Shown: one piece after another, positions 35,274 to 46,131 of the stretch
Layout of the letters: each line of letters begins with the position of its first letter
Position numbering within the stretch: the stretch's first letter is position 1
Source: Heterocephalus glaber
Taxonomy: Eukaryota; Chordata; Mammalia; Rodentia; Bathyergidae
Length of the DNA: 64,000 bases
NCBI RefSeq assembly: GCF_000247695.1
Contig: NW_004624733.1
Span: 4,818,046 to 4,882,045 of the forward strand
Reading direction: 5' to 3'
Program-made: the position numbers and the translations under genes
Notes under the pieces: model-generated
Told to the model about the DNA's origin: nothing
The model's database searches: none
Seen by the model: the letters and a program-made list of their open reading frames with translations, nothing else

Positions 35274-36344
35274 AAAGAAAAAGAATTTTTAAAAATCTTC
35301 CAGAATAAATAACAATCACCTCCAGAGATTGGTGTTTAAATGCAAAGCAATAATTTGCCATTTCAAGAAAAACCTTCAAAAACATCAAAAGTGAAATGTT
35401 CTGAGTTTTTTCCCACACATTTGACTTCAACTTGGAGAAAAAGATAAAAATGAAATATATTTTTCTTCTTTATGCCAACCTTTACTTATTCATGTAACTT
35501 AATTTTGATGAATGGATTAAATTTTTTTCTGAGTTAAACCTTGCCTCTTTCTTTGCTTGGAGTTTACTTCAGTCAAAGAACTTAGAGATATAGATTCTGA
35601 TTGTCCTCAGCACTGGAACAAATTGTGTTGGATACTTTTGAATAGTCAGGGAAAACACAAAACTGCCTTTTTATTTGCTCGTTTGCTGTTCTCTCATCCA
35701 TCCTGGTAAGATATGCCAGCTTGTTTTGTGCCCTTATAACTCCAGTTTCATAAGCAGCCCTACTTTCTGTGATAGATAACCCTCTGCAGGAATGTATTGA
35801 AAGAAAAAATCAGATTGTTATTACTAAATTGAGCAGAATTTTAATGGCAATACAAGGAAAATAATGGCATGAACACTTCTAATTTGACTGAGGTAATTCT
35901 TTGAATGTATCTAAAATAAATACTTATTCTTGAAAAAATAAATCTTTCCCAAATTGGAAAGATTTATTTATCCATTCTATTATAGCAGATGGCATTTGCA
36001 CATCCAGAGGCCTTCGGGGGGGATAAGTGTTTGGTGAAGGAGCCAGTGAAAGCTCTATTGGAGGTAAAAGGCAAGAAATAGACAAACTCCGAAAGACTCC
36101 CACACAGACAGAAATCTTTCAGCTTCCAATCTTCTTTTGCAATAGTCAAGTACCTCTAAGCAGCATAGAAAATAAGTAAAGGACTCTAACATCTAATGCC
36201 CAAGTATGTTACTATATTATTACACATATTCCATTCAAATGGTTGGCAGTACTGATACACTTCTAATTATCTAATAAAATACATGAAATTATGAAAGATT
36301 AAATCTCATAGTGACACTAAAAATGCTATTTAAGCATTAAAAGG
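35274..36344. other. unassigned sequence
   Basis: No recognised element or exon. Confidence 0.4.
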
Positions 36345-36432
36345 AAGAAGAGAGGGGTGTAGTTGGTGGTAGAGCACTTGACTAGTATATATGAGTCCCT
36401 GCATTTGATTAACAGCACTAAAACAAAAAAGA
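36345..36432 (+). mobile_element. old ID-like SINE
   Basis: AGGGGTGTAGTTGGTGGTAG, AGCACTTGACTAGTATAT, then ATTTGATTAACAGCACTAAA and an A tail. Diverged. Confidence 0.7.
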
Positions 36433-36840
36433 TGTAACACAAAACCTGTGAGTTAATTCTGATTCATTACTGGCAACTGATTATTCCTTTACTAGGAGCA
36501 AGCAAGCAGCCAGCCTGATGGAAGCTAGAAAGATTTCTGGTTGGGCTTCTCTTCTACCTGTGCCCTCCCTGACTCAGTAACCCAGCTCAGTACTATTTTT
36601 TTTTTTCAGCTCAGTACTATTTAGAAACCTTAGTCACAATCCCACTGCTACAAGAGGTAGCTACACAGATAATTCCAACAAAAATCCCAGATACAATCAC
36701 TATATACTCTCAATTCCCCTATAACAATAAAACGGGATGTGAGGGCAGGATCATGCCCTCTTGTATCTGGAAATGTTTTATTCCTGTTAGTCAAAAAATC
36801 CATTGAAGAAAAAGTGTTTTTAAGCCTCAATGCTGTGTGG

Positions 36841-36970
36841 TTTTTTTGTTTGTTTATTTGTTTGTTTTGGGAGTTTTTTTGTTTTGTTTCAGTTTTGTTA
36901 CCGGGGATCAAACTTGGGACCTTGTGCTTGGAAGGCAGGCAACAGAACCACTGAGCTAAATCCCCAGCCT
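36841..36970 (-). mobile_element. ID SINE, antisense, with long T/G-rich tail and duplication
   Basis: A (TTTG)n-rich complement of the tail (36841-36897), GTTACCGGGGATCAAACTTG, then GAGCTAAATCCCCAGCC. TGCTGTGTG on both sides (36831-36839, 36971-36979) is the target-site duplication. Confidence 0.93.
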
Positions 36971-36979
36971 TGCTGTGTG

Positions 36980-38055
36980 TTTTTGAGATTGTGAATTTTC
37001 ATACACTCTACAGAATTAGACATCTAAGAGCTAAGATTAGTAGGATAGGAAGTCATTTATAATTTCCTTTGCCAAATACTCAGTCTGCAGAAATATACAT
37101 TTATTCCAAGATGAGTAAATAAGAAGATAGCAGAAACAAAAAGCAAGGTACTTATGAAAAAATAATTCAGGACAATGAGAGAGAATTATCCTCAAAATTT
37201 AGAGAAAAATTATTGTTGATACCTGCTGACCAAATTGATGGCCTAAAAGCTATTCGCCTTCCTTATAGATCCCTTTTTATTTGAAGAATTAACGTTTTCT
37301 TAATGAAATTAGTATTTTGAGGCTGTATTTGCAGGGGCTGCTAGTCTCCAGCCAAAAGCCAGTTATCTGACTCAGTTAAGATAAATTGGAGGCCCCTGCC
37401 TGGAATTTCAGTCTTCTAGAGGATTTGTAGTTTTTCATCCCTAGAGCAGTGGATCATTCCTGACCTCAGCCTGTTACTGTAGCATGATCCTGAACCCTTG
37501 ATTTTGAACCACTTGTAGCATTAAATATGTTCCCTGTACCTTAATTTGGCAAGAATTTACGTTTTCTATCCCAGAAGAACTCCAATTGGCATAATGAATA
37601 ATCTGAAAATTATTTCTGATAAGTAATGAGAGGAAAATTATAGAAATGAATGAGTTATTAGATTTAAACAAATAGAGAAAAAGTCATGATAAAAGAAAAT
37701 GAAAGGTGGTAGTGTGAAACCAAAGAAGGATATAAAGAAGCTAAAGCTATAAAATAAACTCTAGCATTAGTGTAATGAATATCCCTGGAATTCAGAAAAC
37801 TTGAGTCAGTACAAAGAAATCTGAGATGCTATTAGAAAGGCAGAATGATGAAAAAATTAGACATAAAATGTGGGAATAACAAGACTAAATAGTAAGATGT
37901 AGAGGGTTGATACTCCTAGATGACGGATAAAAATTAATGGACTAAAGTAACAAATGGGGAAAGAGAAAAAAAGAGAGTGAGAGCACAAAAAGACAAGCAA
38001 AGAAAGTACCACTTTCCAAAACTTTCAAACTGAAAGCACTATCAAAGAACCAACA
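36980..38055. other. unassigned sequence
   Basis: No recognised element or exon. Confidence 0.4.
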
Positions 38056-38131
38056 GGGCCAGGGATTTAGCTCAGTGGTTCCGCCGCCTGCCTCACAAGT
38101 GAAAGGACCCAGTTCGATCCCCAGAACCAAA
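38056..38131 (+). mobile_element. ID SINE
   Basis: GGGCCAGGGATTTAGCTCAG, TTCCGCCGCCTGCCTCACAA, then CAGTTCGATCCCCAGAACC. Near-consensus with a one-base loss in the B-box region. Confidence 0.93.
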
Positions 38132-38329
38132 GAATAGGCAAAATTCATAAAGAGTAACATACATGTAGATATATGTTGATCTACAAAAAAGGGAAGGGGA
38201 ACAAAATCTCATAGGGATCCAGGCAGAAATAAAATTCAATTACAAATAAAGAAAATTAGATTGCCTCAGAATTATATAATACTCTCTCCCAAAAGAGAAT
38301 TTTAAAACAATAAGAATATTCTTGTACAA

Positions 38330-38740
38330 GTTTACATGAACTTATGTGTTTCTTTTGTGGAAATACCTACTTGAATGGTTAATTTATAGTGAGCTGTCAT
38401 ACTGTTTTTCCAAACCAGTTGTACTTTTTCACATTCACCCTATCTCCACATACTTATCAATACTTTGTATTTTAAGTCTTTTCAATTAAGCCTTGATAAT
38501 GGACATGTAGGACCAATAATGGACCTTATTGTTATAATTTGAATTCTCCTAATGCTATAGTATTTTTCTATACTTATTGGCTATTTACTCATCTCCTTTC
38601 AAGATATATCTATTCAAATTTTTGCTTACTTTTACTGAATTATTTATTAGTAGGTAGTAGATAATTCCTATATAATCTATAGACTCCCAGTTGATGGCTT
38701 GCCTTTCTGTGATCTTATCACTAGTTTCCAAGGAGCTCTT
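38330..38740 (-). mobile_element. old L1 ORF2 3' fragment, antisense
   Basis: Complement of the L1 ORF2 C-terminal part: ACTGTTTTTCCAAACCAGTT, CCCTATCTCCACATACTTAT, TTGGCTATTTACTCATCTCC, ATATCTATTCAAATTTTTGC. Diverged, no frame. Confidence 0.75.
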
Positions 38741-38742
38741 AT

Positions 38743-38838
38743 ACAACTTAACAATAAAAAGACATACAACTGAATAAATAATAAAGAAAAGATGTGGACA
38801 GATATTTCAGAGGTTATACAAACTGGCTATATAGAAGG
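38743..38838 (+). mobile_element. old L1 ORF2 fragment, part 1
   Basis: The L1 block 'GATGTGGACAGATATTTCAG' and following sequence. It resumes after the insertions at 39206. Confidence 0.55.
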
Positions 38839-38965
38839 ATTGAAAGGATGGGATGGAAATAGAAAAAAAGAATTAAGACATTATATACAGGTACAAATTC
38901 CCTATGATGAATGTGATTATTATATATGGCAAATATGTTCTAATTAAAAAATAAATAATTTTTAA
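38839..38965 (+). mobile_element. L1 3' end, young family type
   Basis: GACATTATATACAGGTACAA then CCCTATGATGAATGTGATTA matches the terminal 3'UTR of the full-length L1 (53865-53935), ending in AAAAAATAAATAA. Confidence 0.65.
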
Positions 38966-39005
38966 AAACTGTCTATAAACCAAAAATTGTCTATAAAGAA
39001 CACAA

Positions 39006-39205
39006 AAAGAGTCAAGTGTGATAGTGAATGGCTGTAATCCCAGCAGTCCGGGAGGTTCAGGCAGAGGAGCCCAAGTTTGAGCCCAGCTTGGGCAACATAG
39101 CAACTTAGTAAGACCCTGTGTCAAAAAAAAAAAAACAGTAAAAAGCTCAGTGTGAAGGCCTTCAGTTCAGTCCCCAGTATCACACACACACACACACACA
39201 CACAA
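39006..39205 (+). mobile_element. B1-ID composite SINE with (CA)n tail
   Basis: GGCTGTAATCCCAGCAGTCC, GTAAGACCCTGTGTCAAAAA, an ID half reduced to AAGCTCAGTGTGAAGGCC and CAGTTCAGTCCCCAGTATC, then about 12 CA units (39180-39203). Confidence 0.9.
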
Positions 39206-39703
39206 GAACATGAAAAGATGGTCAATATAATGAATTATCAGCAAAATGCAAATTAAAATAATAAACAAGATACTATTTCATTTCTGCTAAGATGACTAAA
39301 ATTGAAAGCAAAACAACACCAAATGTCATTAGTCTTTTATCTACAAACATGTAGTTACTAATACTTTCATATGTTGACATTGGGAATTTTAAATTGCTAC
39401 AACAATTTTAAAACATCCCTCAGTAATTTTTTATAAAGTCAACAAACATATTTTATCTGATTTATAATTCCACTTCTAGGTGTTAATGAAAGAGAAATAA
39501 AACATCCACAAAAATGCTTACATACAAATATTTTATTGTTGCTTTCATAATAGCAAAAAAACTGGAAATAACCCAAATGTTCATCAATAGGAGACTGGGT
39601 AAACATTTTTGGGATTTTAAATAAAAGAATACTATTCAATAATAAGCAGAAACAAACTATTTATACAAAACAGTATACAAATGTTTCTTTAAAATATTAG
39701 GCT
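39206..39703 (+). mobile_element. old L1 ORF2 fragment, part 2
   Basis: Continues the L1 interrupted at 38838: ATGAAAAGATGGTCAATATA, GCAAAATGCAAATTAAAATA, a TAATTCCACTTCTAGGTGTTA block, then AACCCAAATGTTCATCAATA. Stops in all frames. Confidence 0.8.
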
Positions 39704-39787
39704 ATCAGACAGATATTTAGTGCATTGGCACTGCTCCTGCCTTGCAAAAGCAAGGTCCAGAGTTCAATCCCCAGTGCCAAAAAAAAT
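39704..39787 (+). mobile_element. ID SINE
   Basis: CAGATATTTAGTGCATTGGC through GAGTTCAATCCCCAGTGCC and an A tail. Confidence 0.88.
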
Positions 39788-39800
39788 TATAAATCTTTGG

Positions 39801-39885
39801 GGCCTGGGGTGTTGCTCAGTGGCACCACGCCTGCCTGGCAAGCTCAAAGTCCTGAGTTCAATCCCCAGTATGGGAAATAAATAAT
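39801..39885 (+). mobile_element. ID SINE
   Basis: GGCCTGGGGTGTTGCTCAGT, CACGCCTGCCTGGCAAGC, then GAGTTCAATCCCCAGTATG. It inserted next to the preceding copy, within the old L1. Confidence 0.9.
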
Positions 39886-40105
39886 AAAATATTAGGCTGT
39901 GCAAAAATAGCCATTACAAAGAGTGTATAATTACATTTACATAAAGTACAAAAAAAGCCAAATAATTTATGGTGATATAAATAAAAGAAATAGAAAGATT
40001 AAGGAAAAAATAAAAAAGTGTTCTCTTGGTTGATTGAAATGCTCCGTGTATTAATTAAGGTGGTAAATACACAAAGTACTCATTCATGAAAACTTGTAAA
40101 AAATA
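39886..40105 (+). mobile_element. old L1 fragment, part 3 (3' end)
   Basis: AATTACATTTACATAAAGTA and AAGGTGGTAAATACACAAAG fit an old L1 3'UTR. Confidence 0.5.
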
Positions 40106-40110
40106 CAATA

Positions 40111-40205
40111 GCTGAGCCGAGAATTTAGCTCAGTGGTGCCGCCTGCCTTGAAAGTGAAAGGTCCTGAGTTCAATCCCCAGTAGCAAACAAACACATAAAC
40201 AAACA
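40111..40205 (+). mobile_element. ID SINE
   Basis: AGCCGAGAATTTAGCTCAGT through GAGTTCAATCCCCAGTAGC and an (AAAC)n tail. Confidence 0.92.
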
Positions 40206-40302
40206 ATAGCTGCTAAAAATTATATTCTAAATGGCTTAGCCTCAAAATGAAAGAACAGAATTTGAGAAGATTGAGATGTAGAAAAGAAAACAGGATGAAA
40301 GG

Positions 40303-40498
40303 ATCTATGTGTGGTGGCTCACACCTGTAATTCCAGCATTCTGGGAGCCTGACTAGGACAAATTAAAGTTCTAGGCCCCCCCAGGAAATTTAGAAATTTA
40401 GCAAGATCCTGCCCCAAAGTTGTGGATGTAGCTCAGTGCTAAGGACCTGTGTTCAATACCCAGCACTCATTGCCCCCTCCAAAACAAAAACAAAAACC
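40303..40498 (+). mobile_element. B1-ID composite SINE
   Basis: GTGTGGTGGCTCACACCTGT, GCAAGATCCTGCCCCAAAG, then an ID half (TGTGGATGTAGCTCAGTGCT, GTTCAATACCCAGCACTC) and an A/C tail. Confidence 0.88.
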
Positions 40499-40500
40499 AA

Positions 40501-40605
40501 GACTGGAGGTGTAATCAGTGGACGAGGACATGTATGAGGAAGAGGAGGAGGAATAGCGTGTGTGAGGCCCTGGATCCAATTACTAGCAACACAGAAAGAA
40601 AGGAA
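40501..40605 (+). mobile_element. degenerate ID-like SINE
   Basis: ACTGGAGGTGTAATCAGTGG, then GTGTGTGAGGCCCTGGATCC and CAATTACTAGCAACAC. A (GGAA)/(GA) purine-rich tract follows to about 40710. Confidence 0.55.
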
Positions 40606-40710
40606 GAATGAATGACAGAAGGAACAAAGGAGTTAGAAAAAAGAGGGAGAGAGGAAGGGGAAAGAGAGGAAAAAAGAGAAGGAGGGAGGGAGGAGGAAGC
40701 CGAGCAAAGG
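40606..40710. repeat. GA-rich low-complexity tract
   Basis: Almost pure purines (GGAA, GAGAGG, GGGA units). Confidence 0.85.
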
Positions 40711-40984
40711 GTATGGATGTGTTCACTAGATCTCTATGTACACTTTATTTCACACACACTTAATAGGTGGTAGTTATAATAAATTTTAAACTTGAGCAAT
40801 ATAAATTAAAGGGAAATACTATGTTTTAAATTTTACCTCACAAAAGGACAAATGTAAAATCTTGACTAAATATAAACTAGTTTTAAAATAACTGTTTTTA
40901 ACATAGTTGAATAAAAGTGATGTCTGTGAGAAGGGTAGAGTAAAAAAAAAAATTAAATTAAATTAACTTCATCAAAAACAATAT

Positions 40985-41905
40985 TTTTGCTCAGTTAAGG
41001 ACCCTGTTAAAAGAATGAAAACATAATCCAAAGTTGGGGAGAAAATATTTACATATTATAACAATGGAAAAATATTTCTGGCAATAATATGTAAAGTTTG
41101 ACAGTAAAATGGAAAAAAATCTTATCAGAAAATAGGCAAAAGGTTTAAATGGACACTTCACAAGAGTATAACAAGTTGCAAATAAGTAACAAAAAAGATA
41201 TTTAACATTGTTAGCAGTTAGTGACATGCAAATTAAAGCTATAGTAAGATATTCTATCATATCAATTAGAATGGTTAAAATTTTTAAAAATTAATAATGC
41301 CGAGTGCTGTCAAGGATACAGAGCAATCATATTGCTGGTAAAAATACATACTGGTACACAGTTATACTGAAAAATAGCTCATTATCTTCTTATAAAGTTA
41401 ACCATAAACCTATAAATTGCTTTCCTGAGTGTTTAGGCTAAAGAAATGAAAACTCATGATTACCCAAAAAAGCTGCATATGAATTTTATAGCACCTTCAT
41501 TTGTAATAATCAAAATAATTGTCTTTCAAAAAGGAATATATAAGGAAACTAAAATATTCACAAAATGGAATCTACTTATAATAAAAACAAGATATTTAGA
41601 CACTCAACTACTTTAATAGACTGAAATTTATGCTGAGTAGTAAATGCTGAGTGAAAAATGTCAATTCAAATGGTTACATACTATCTAGTTAATTATATAC
41701 AGCATTTTAAAAAAGAAACAAATTTAGTGATGGAGAACAAATCAGTGGTTGTTGGGGTTAGAGCAGAGGGCAGAATGTAGCTACTAAGGAGTACTGGGAG
41801 GGAATTTACCTGCCATGATGGAAAGGACTGCACTCAGATTGTGGCATTGGTTTTATGAATCTATACATGTGGTAAAATGCCATAGAATTATACAATAAAT
41901 AAAAG
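40985..41905 (+). mobile_element. old L1 ORF2 3' end and 3'UTR
   Basis: Blocks in L1 order: AAAATAGGCAAAAGGTTTAA, ATGCAAATTAAAGCTATAGT, GTAATAATCAAAATAATTGT, then a GTGGTTGTTGGGGTTAGAGC 3'UTR motif and a CTATACATGTGGTAAAATGC end. No frame survives. Confidence 0.78.
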
Positions 41906-42220
41906 GTATACAGGGGCCAAGAAACAAAATTTGGAAGATTAGTTGCTAAACTCCACGCTCCTGTTTAAAGGGAGATAAGGTTATGCTGGGCTTGTGATGC
42001 GGGTGCACAGAGAGGGAACTCCAGGACTCAGTGCAGTGTTCCCTTCCTTAAGCTGAATCGTGTCTATTGTTATTACTTACACTTTATATTGCTGTAATAA
42101 ATATTACTTGATAACTAGTCACTGACTTAAAAAATGATAACCTTTTTAAAAGACAAAGATAGAAAATGCCAATTTACATGGAGAAATATACAAATACCAA
42201 GTGGTGATTCTGAATTCTAT
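41906..42220. other. unassigned sequence
   Basis: Nothing recognised. Confidence 0.4.
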
Positions 42221-42235
42221 ATTTTCCAGAAGTCC

Positions 42236-42283
42236 CAAAATCAAAATCAATATCAATATAATATCAAGATCAACATCAACATT

Positions 42284-42319
<36 letters not shown>

Positions 42320-42335
42320 CAGATAGACAGACAGA
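42236..42335. repeat. (ATCAA)-like and (GATA)n simple repeats
   Basis: Imperfect AATATCAA units at 42236-42283, then about 12 GATA/GACA units at 42286-42335. Confidence 0.92.
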
Positions 42336-42339
42336 CCAA

Positions 42340-42944
42340 GAGACACTCAGGAATCAGCAAGAGCCTACCTTTTATAGGCTTAAGGATAGAGAGAGACAAA
42401 GAGACCTCTATATTTTTGGTTGAGAACATATGTTCATCTTTCTCATAGTCTATATGCTTTAAATCTCATATGTGAGGTAAATTGTGAGATTTGTATCTTG
42501 GTAAGAAAATAACATCTGTTAAAAAATTAAATTCTATGTTGCGTACTTGGCATATTTGCTTGCTTTTGAAACTAGATTTTGAATTCATTCTCTGTTAATG
42601 GTAAGCAAATCACATAATTTTGAACTATGTTTCAAGTTTGTAATAAGGAAATATATTCAGAAGCTGATTTGCTGGGACTGAGTAATTGAAAAACTCAAAA
42701 TAAAATGGTTTCCAAATGGTATCTACATAGAAGCCACTATTTTTGGTTTTCACACTGAAAAACATAATTATGTAAATTTTAACTAGAAAATATACAACTG
42801 TTTAAACTCTTAGCCACCTCAGATATTAAAGCAACAAATCAGGACTAAAATTAATCATGTCAGAAATATAAACCAGTGTAGTCCTTGTTTTAATTATTTC
42901 AAAATTATTTTATGGCAATTAAATTTTAATTGCCTTTCATTTTA
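42340..42944. other. unassigned AT-rich sequence
   Basis: Nothing recognised. 42344-42373 (CAGGAATCAGCAAGAGCC, CCTTTTATAGGC) recurs near-identically at 44309-44338. Confidence 0.4.
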
Positions 42945-43307
42945 GTTTAGATCTAGAATGTTCCCTCAAAGGTTCCTGTTTGAAGAAGTAGGACCTTTGA
43001 AAGGTGATTGAATCATGTGGATGCTATAACTAACTTTTTAGGAGGGAGGAGGGTCCTGGTTGGAAGAGGGTCGTCATGGGCCTGACTCGGAAGGACACTG
43101 TAGCTCCTTCCCCAGCTCCTCCTTTCTCTTTCTGTTTCCTGGCAGCTATAGGTTGAACAGCTTTCGTCCTCCATCCCCTTCCGCTATGCTATTTCTGTGT
43201 TGGAGTAAGTCATAAATATATTGTAAACATTAGCCAAAATAAACCTCTCCTCCTTTAGATTGTGGGTGTGGGCATTTTGTCTCAGGGACTAGAAAGTGAC
43301 TAAGGCA
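42945..43307 (+). mobile_element. MaLR-type retroelement, 5' LTR
   Basis: Pairs with 45146-45534: shared AGGGTCCTGGTTGGAAGAGG-type block, TTCCTGGCAGCTATAGG, AATAAACCTCTCCTCC and the end TTTTGTCTCAGGGACTAGAA-AGTGACTAAGGCA. The 5' edge is approximate and may be slightly shortened. Confidence 0.75.
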
Positions 43308-43820
43308 GAAATTGGTACTGAAGAAATGGAGTCATTGCTGTGAGAGTTTCTGACTATGCATCTTAAAAGCCTTTGGGAGTGCTTCACAGGAGGAGTCTGG
43401 AAAGTTTTAGACATGTTGGCTAGACAAGCCCTAGAATACTATAAGTCAAGCTTGATGTGCAATACTGGTCAGAGCTCAGAAGGCCAGAATGTGGAAAGAA
43501 ATGCAGACAGTAAAGGCCAGGTTCAAGGGCTTTCAGTTGGGAACAAAAACTTCACTGGCACTTAGACTGGAAACCATGTGTGTTATGGTCTGCCAGAAAA
43601 TTTGCCTTCATTTTGCACATGTCCTGAGACCTTGAGAAACTGACATTAAGGGCAGTGTAATACTTAATCTGTCAGATGAAATTTTAAAACAGCTCAACAT
43701 TCAGGCTGTAGAATGGGTTATTGCTACTGCTTTTAGTCAAATCTCCAGTGAAAATCAGAGGCAAAAAGAAAATGTGAAAAGTTTTCAGTTTCATCAGAAA
43801 GGAATGGAGAATATGGTTGC
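43308..43820 (+). mobile_element. MaLR-type internal region, left part
   Basis: GAAATTGGTACTGAAGAAAT directly follows the LTR, then GGTCAGAGCTCAGAAGGCC and ATGTGGAAAGAAATGCAGA. This layout is that of THE1/MST-type MaLR internal sequence, which encodes no recognisable retroviral protein. The 69-codon frame at 43356-43565 shows no domain. Confidence 0.7.
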
Positions 43821-44229
43821 TGTTATGGCTTGTGTCTAAATGTCTCCCAAAGCCTCGTCCAGTCAGAGGTGGTGCTTTCTCAGAGGTGGCTGGATCTAGA
43901 ATGTATGATGCTGGGATTAAGGGTGTGTGATTATTAAATCAGTCCACTGATTGGTTTGGCACCCACCCTAAACCTGGTAGCCTAGATAAACTATAAAAGG
44001 GGCAGAAAGAAGCTGCTAAGGTCACTTAGACTGGCTGCTTGTAGCTTCTCCCTTCTCCTTGCTATGAACTGTTTCTCCTCTGAGATGCCCTTCTGCTATG
44101 CCACCCTGCCTTAGAGCCAGCTAATTATGAATTGAAACCTCTAAAAATTGTGAGCTAAATAAGCCTTTCTTCCCTTAACTTGTGGATGTTGGGGATTTTG
44201 TCTCAGCAACAAGAAAAGTATCTAATACA
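43821..44229 (+). mobile_element. solo LTR nested in the MaLR internal region
   Basis: Starts TGTTATGGCTTGTGTC and ends AGTATCTAATACA, 409 bp. It is flanked by GTTGC (43816-43820) and GATGC (44230-44234), a 5-bp target duplication with one difference. It has AAAGCCTCGTCC and AATAAGCCTTTCTTCCC blocks and a TATAAAAGG TATA box at about 43992. It resembles the solo LTR at 33361. Confidence 0.85.
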
Positions 44230-45145
44230 GATGCTGAAAAGAATAGCATTAAAAAGAAGCCAAGTACTTTGCACCAGGACAATAGGAAATATGGCTTAAG
44301 GGTATTTCAGGAATCAGCAAAAGCCCACCTTTTATAGGCAACTATGAATTTTCATTTGAAAAGAGAGTCTATGGGCACCCTGCTCAAGATAGTCTGTTTA
44401 GGCATTGCTTGCCCAGGATTTATTTATAGTGTTCAGACATCCAGGTACTCAGAGGCCTCTGTGGCCATGATCCAAGGGGTTCTAGCTACTGCTTTAGCTA
44501 GCAGCAGACCTTGGAGTCATGGATGTGATGCTGATTTTATAGGCATGCAAAATGCAAAACTTGTGGGGTCAGGAAGGTGTCCACCCAAATTTCACAAGGC
44601 CTGGGAAGCCAAGCAATGTGCCCCTGACAGGGCAGTGCATGAAACAGAATGAAGCTGAAAGTTCAGGTGAAACACCAAGAATTTAGAGATGCCAGGAACA
44701 TGAAACATCTGCTGAGGAAAGCAGCAAATGGAGCCAGCCCAAGAAAGAGGCCATGAGGCCTGCAACTGGCAGTGTCATTGGAGTAGACCTCCACAAGCAG
44801 TTTTGAGCTCACATCTCACTACAACCTTCCCTGAGTGTTGGGCATGGCTCTACAGGATTTAATGCATGCCTTGCTTGGCTTTGGTCTTTCTTTGGTCTGA
44901 TTCTTTTCCATATCTCTACTTCTTCCTTTTAGAATGAGAATGTTCACTCCATGCCATTGTAGATGGGAAGTACTTAATTTCCTACTGATTTTTACAGGGG
45001 CTCACAACTAAGATACTATTGCCTTGAGTCTCAGAGGAGACTCTGGACTTGGACTTTTCAGCCATGCTGAAAAGACTTGACAGCTTAGATTAGATGCTTT
45101 TTGCATAATGAGATGTGCTTGTGACTTGGGGGGCCAGGGACAGAA
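44230..45145 (+). mobile_element. MaLR-type internal region, right part
   Basis: Continues the internal region: AATTTCACAAGGCCTGGGAA, then the 3' segment GAGTCTCAGAGGAGACTCTG and GGACTTGGACTTTTCAGCC followed by GGGGGGCCAGGGACAGAATA at the junction with the 3' LTR. This is a near-textbook MaLR internal end. The 102-codon frame at 44344-44652 has no known domain. Confidence 0.75.
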
Positions 45146-45534
45146 TATTATGGATAAAAATTGTTCCTCAAAAGCTTTGTGTGTTTGGAGGGTGCTTAGA
45201 TCATGGAATAACTGTAACACTCATCAGTGAATTAATTTGCTGATGAGTTCAGAGCTAGATCTGCTGTTAAGAGTTGGGCCCTGATTGGAAGAGGCTAGTC
45301 ATTCAGGGTGTGACCTGAAATGGTTTATCTTCTGCCCTGGCTCCTCTCCTCTCTCTCTGCTTCCTGGCTGCTTATAGGGTGAGCACCTTTCCTCCACTAT
45401 TCCTTTCCACCATGATATTTCCATCAAAGAACAAGCATACCAAGGAGAGAAAATGTGAGCCAAAGTGGACCTCTCCTTCTATAAGCTGTGGGTGTTGGGT
45501 ATTTTGTCTCAGCTACCAGAAAGTGACTAAGACA
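45146..45534 (+). mobile_element. MaLR-type retroelement, 3' LTR
   Basis: Starts at TATTATGGATAAAAATTG and ends CAGAAAGTGACTAAGACA. Contains GGGCCCTGATTGGAAGAGGC and TTCCTGGCTGCTTATAGGG, matching the 5' LTR with substitutions and small indels that mark its age. Confidence 0.8.
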
Positions 45535-45644
45535 ATATTTAAAGTTAATGTGTATGTGTAAACAATGTATCTTTTATTATGTATGTTGCAGTCTTAATCA
45601 TCTGCTAGAGAAATACTTCATCAGTTAAATGACTCTAAACTAGA

Positions 45645-45773
45645 GATCAGCAAATTTTTATTTCTGTAAAGCCTAATAGTAAACCTTCTGAGATTTTCAG
45701 ATCATATGGAATCTGCAGCAACTACTCAACTTTGCCTTTACAGTGCAGTTACCACAGACAGGAGTTAACTAAT
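45645..45773 (+). mobile_element. old non-autonomous DNA transposon, left part
   Basis: GATCAGCAAATTTTTATTTC, TGTAAAGCCTAATAGTAAAC, then GCAACTACTCAACTTTGCC. This is a widespread mammalian MITE whose ends read GGTCGGCAAACT. It is split by the following LTR and resumes at 46132. Confidence 0.65.
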
Positions 45774-46131
45774 CAGTATGGTAATGATTAACTTTGACTG
45801 TCAACTTGATTGGTTTGAGAGACAATAAAGAGATTAGTAAGGCTTGCTTCTGGGTGTGTCTGGGTGCCACATGGCATGGGGACATGACCTTGGGGACATA
45901 TCTAGTCCCTGGTGCCTTCCTCTCTGGAACACTTCCCATTGTTCTCTGCTTCCAGCCAACATGAAGTAAGCAGCTGTGCTCTACATGCTCTTTTGGCATG
46001 ATGTTTCTACCTTAGAGCAAGCCAAGCATAGACTGACACCTCTGAAATTGAACCAAAATTAATCTCTCCTCCTTTATATTATAGGTGTCAAGTACTTTGA
46101 CTTGGTAATGGGAAAGCTGACCAAAACTCTG
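45774..46131 (+). mobile_element. ERVL/MaLR-like solo LTR, nested
   Basis: ATGATTAACTTTGACTGTCA, ACTTGATTGGTTTGAGAGAC, GCTTCTGGGTGTGTCTGGGT, ATTAATCTCTCCTCCTTTAT and TGGTAATGGGAAAGCTGACC follow a known rodent LTR layout. Edges are approximate and the duplication was not resolved. Confidence 0.7.

Noticed and set aside
42236..42335. CRISPR-like array
   Set aside because: The unit is a 4-base GATA microsatellite without spacers. The context is a mammalian nuclear genome.
44344..44652. 102-codon frame in the MaLR internal region
   Set aside because: MaLR internals are not known to encode a conserved protein, and this one shows no retroviral motif.
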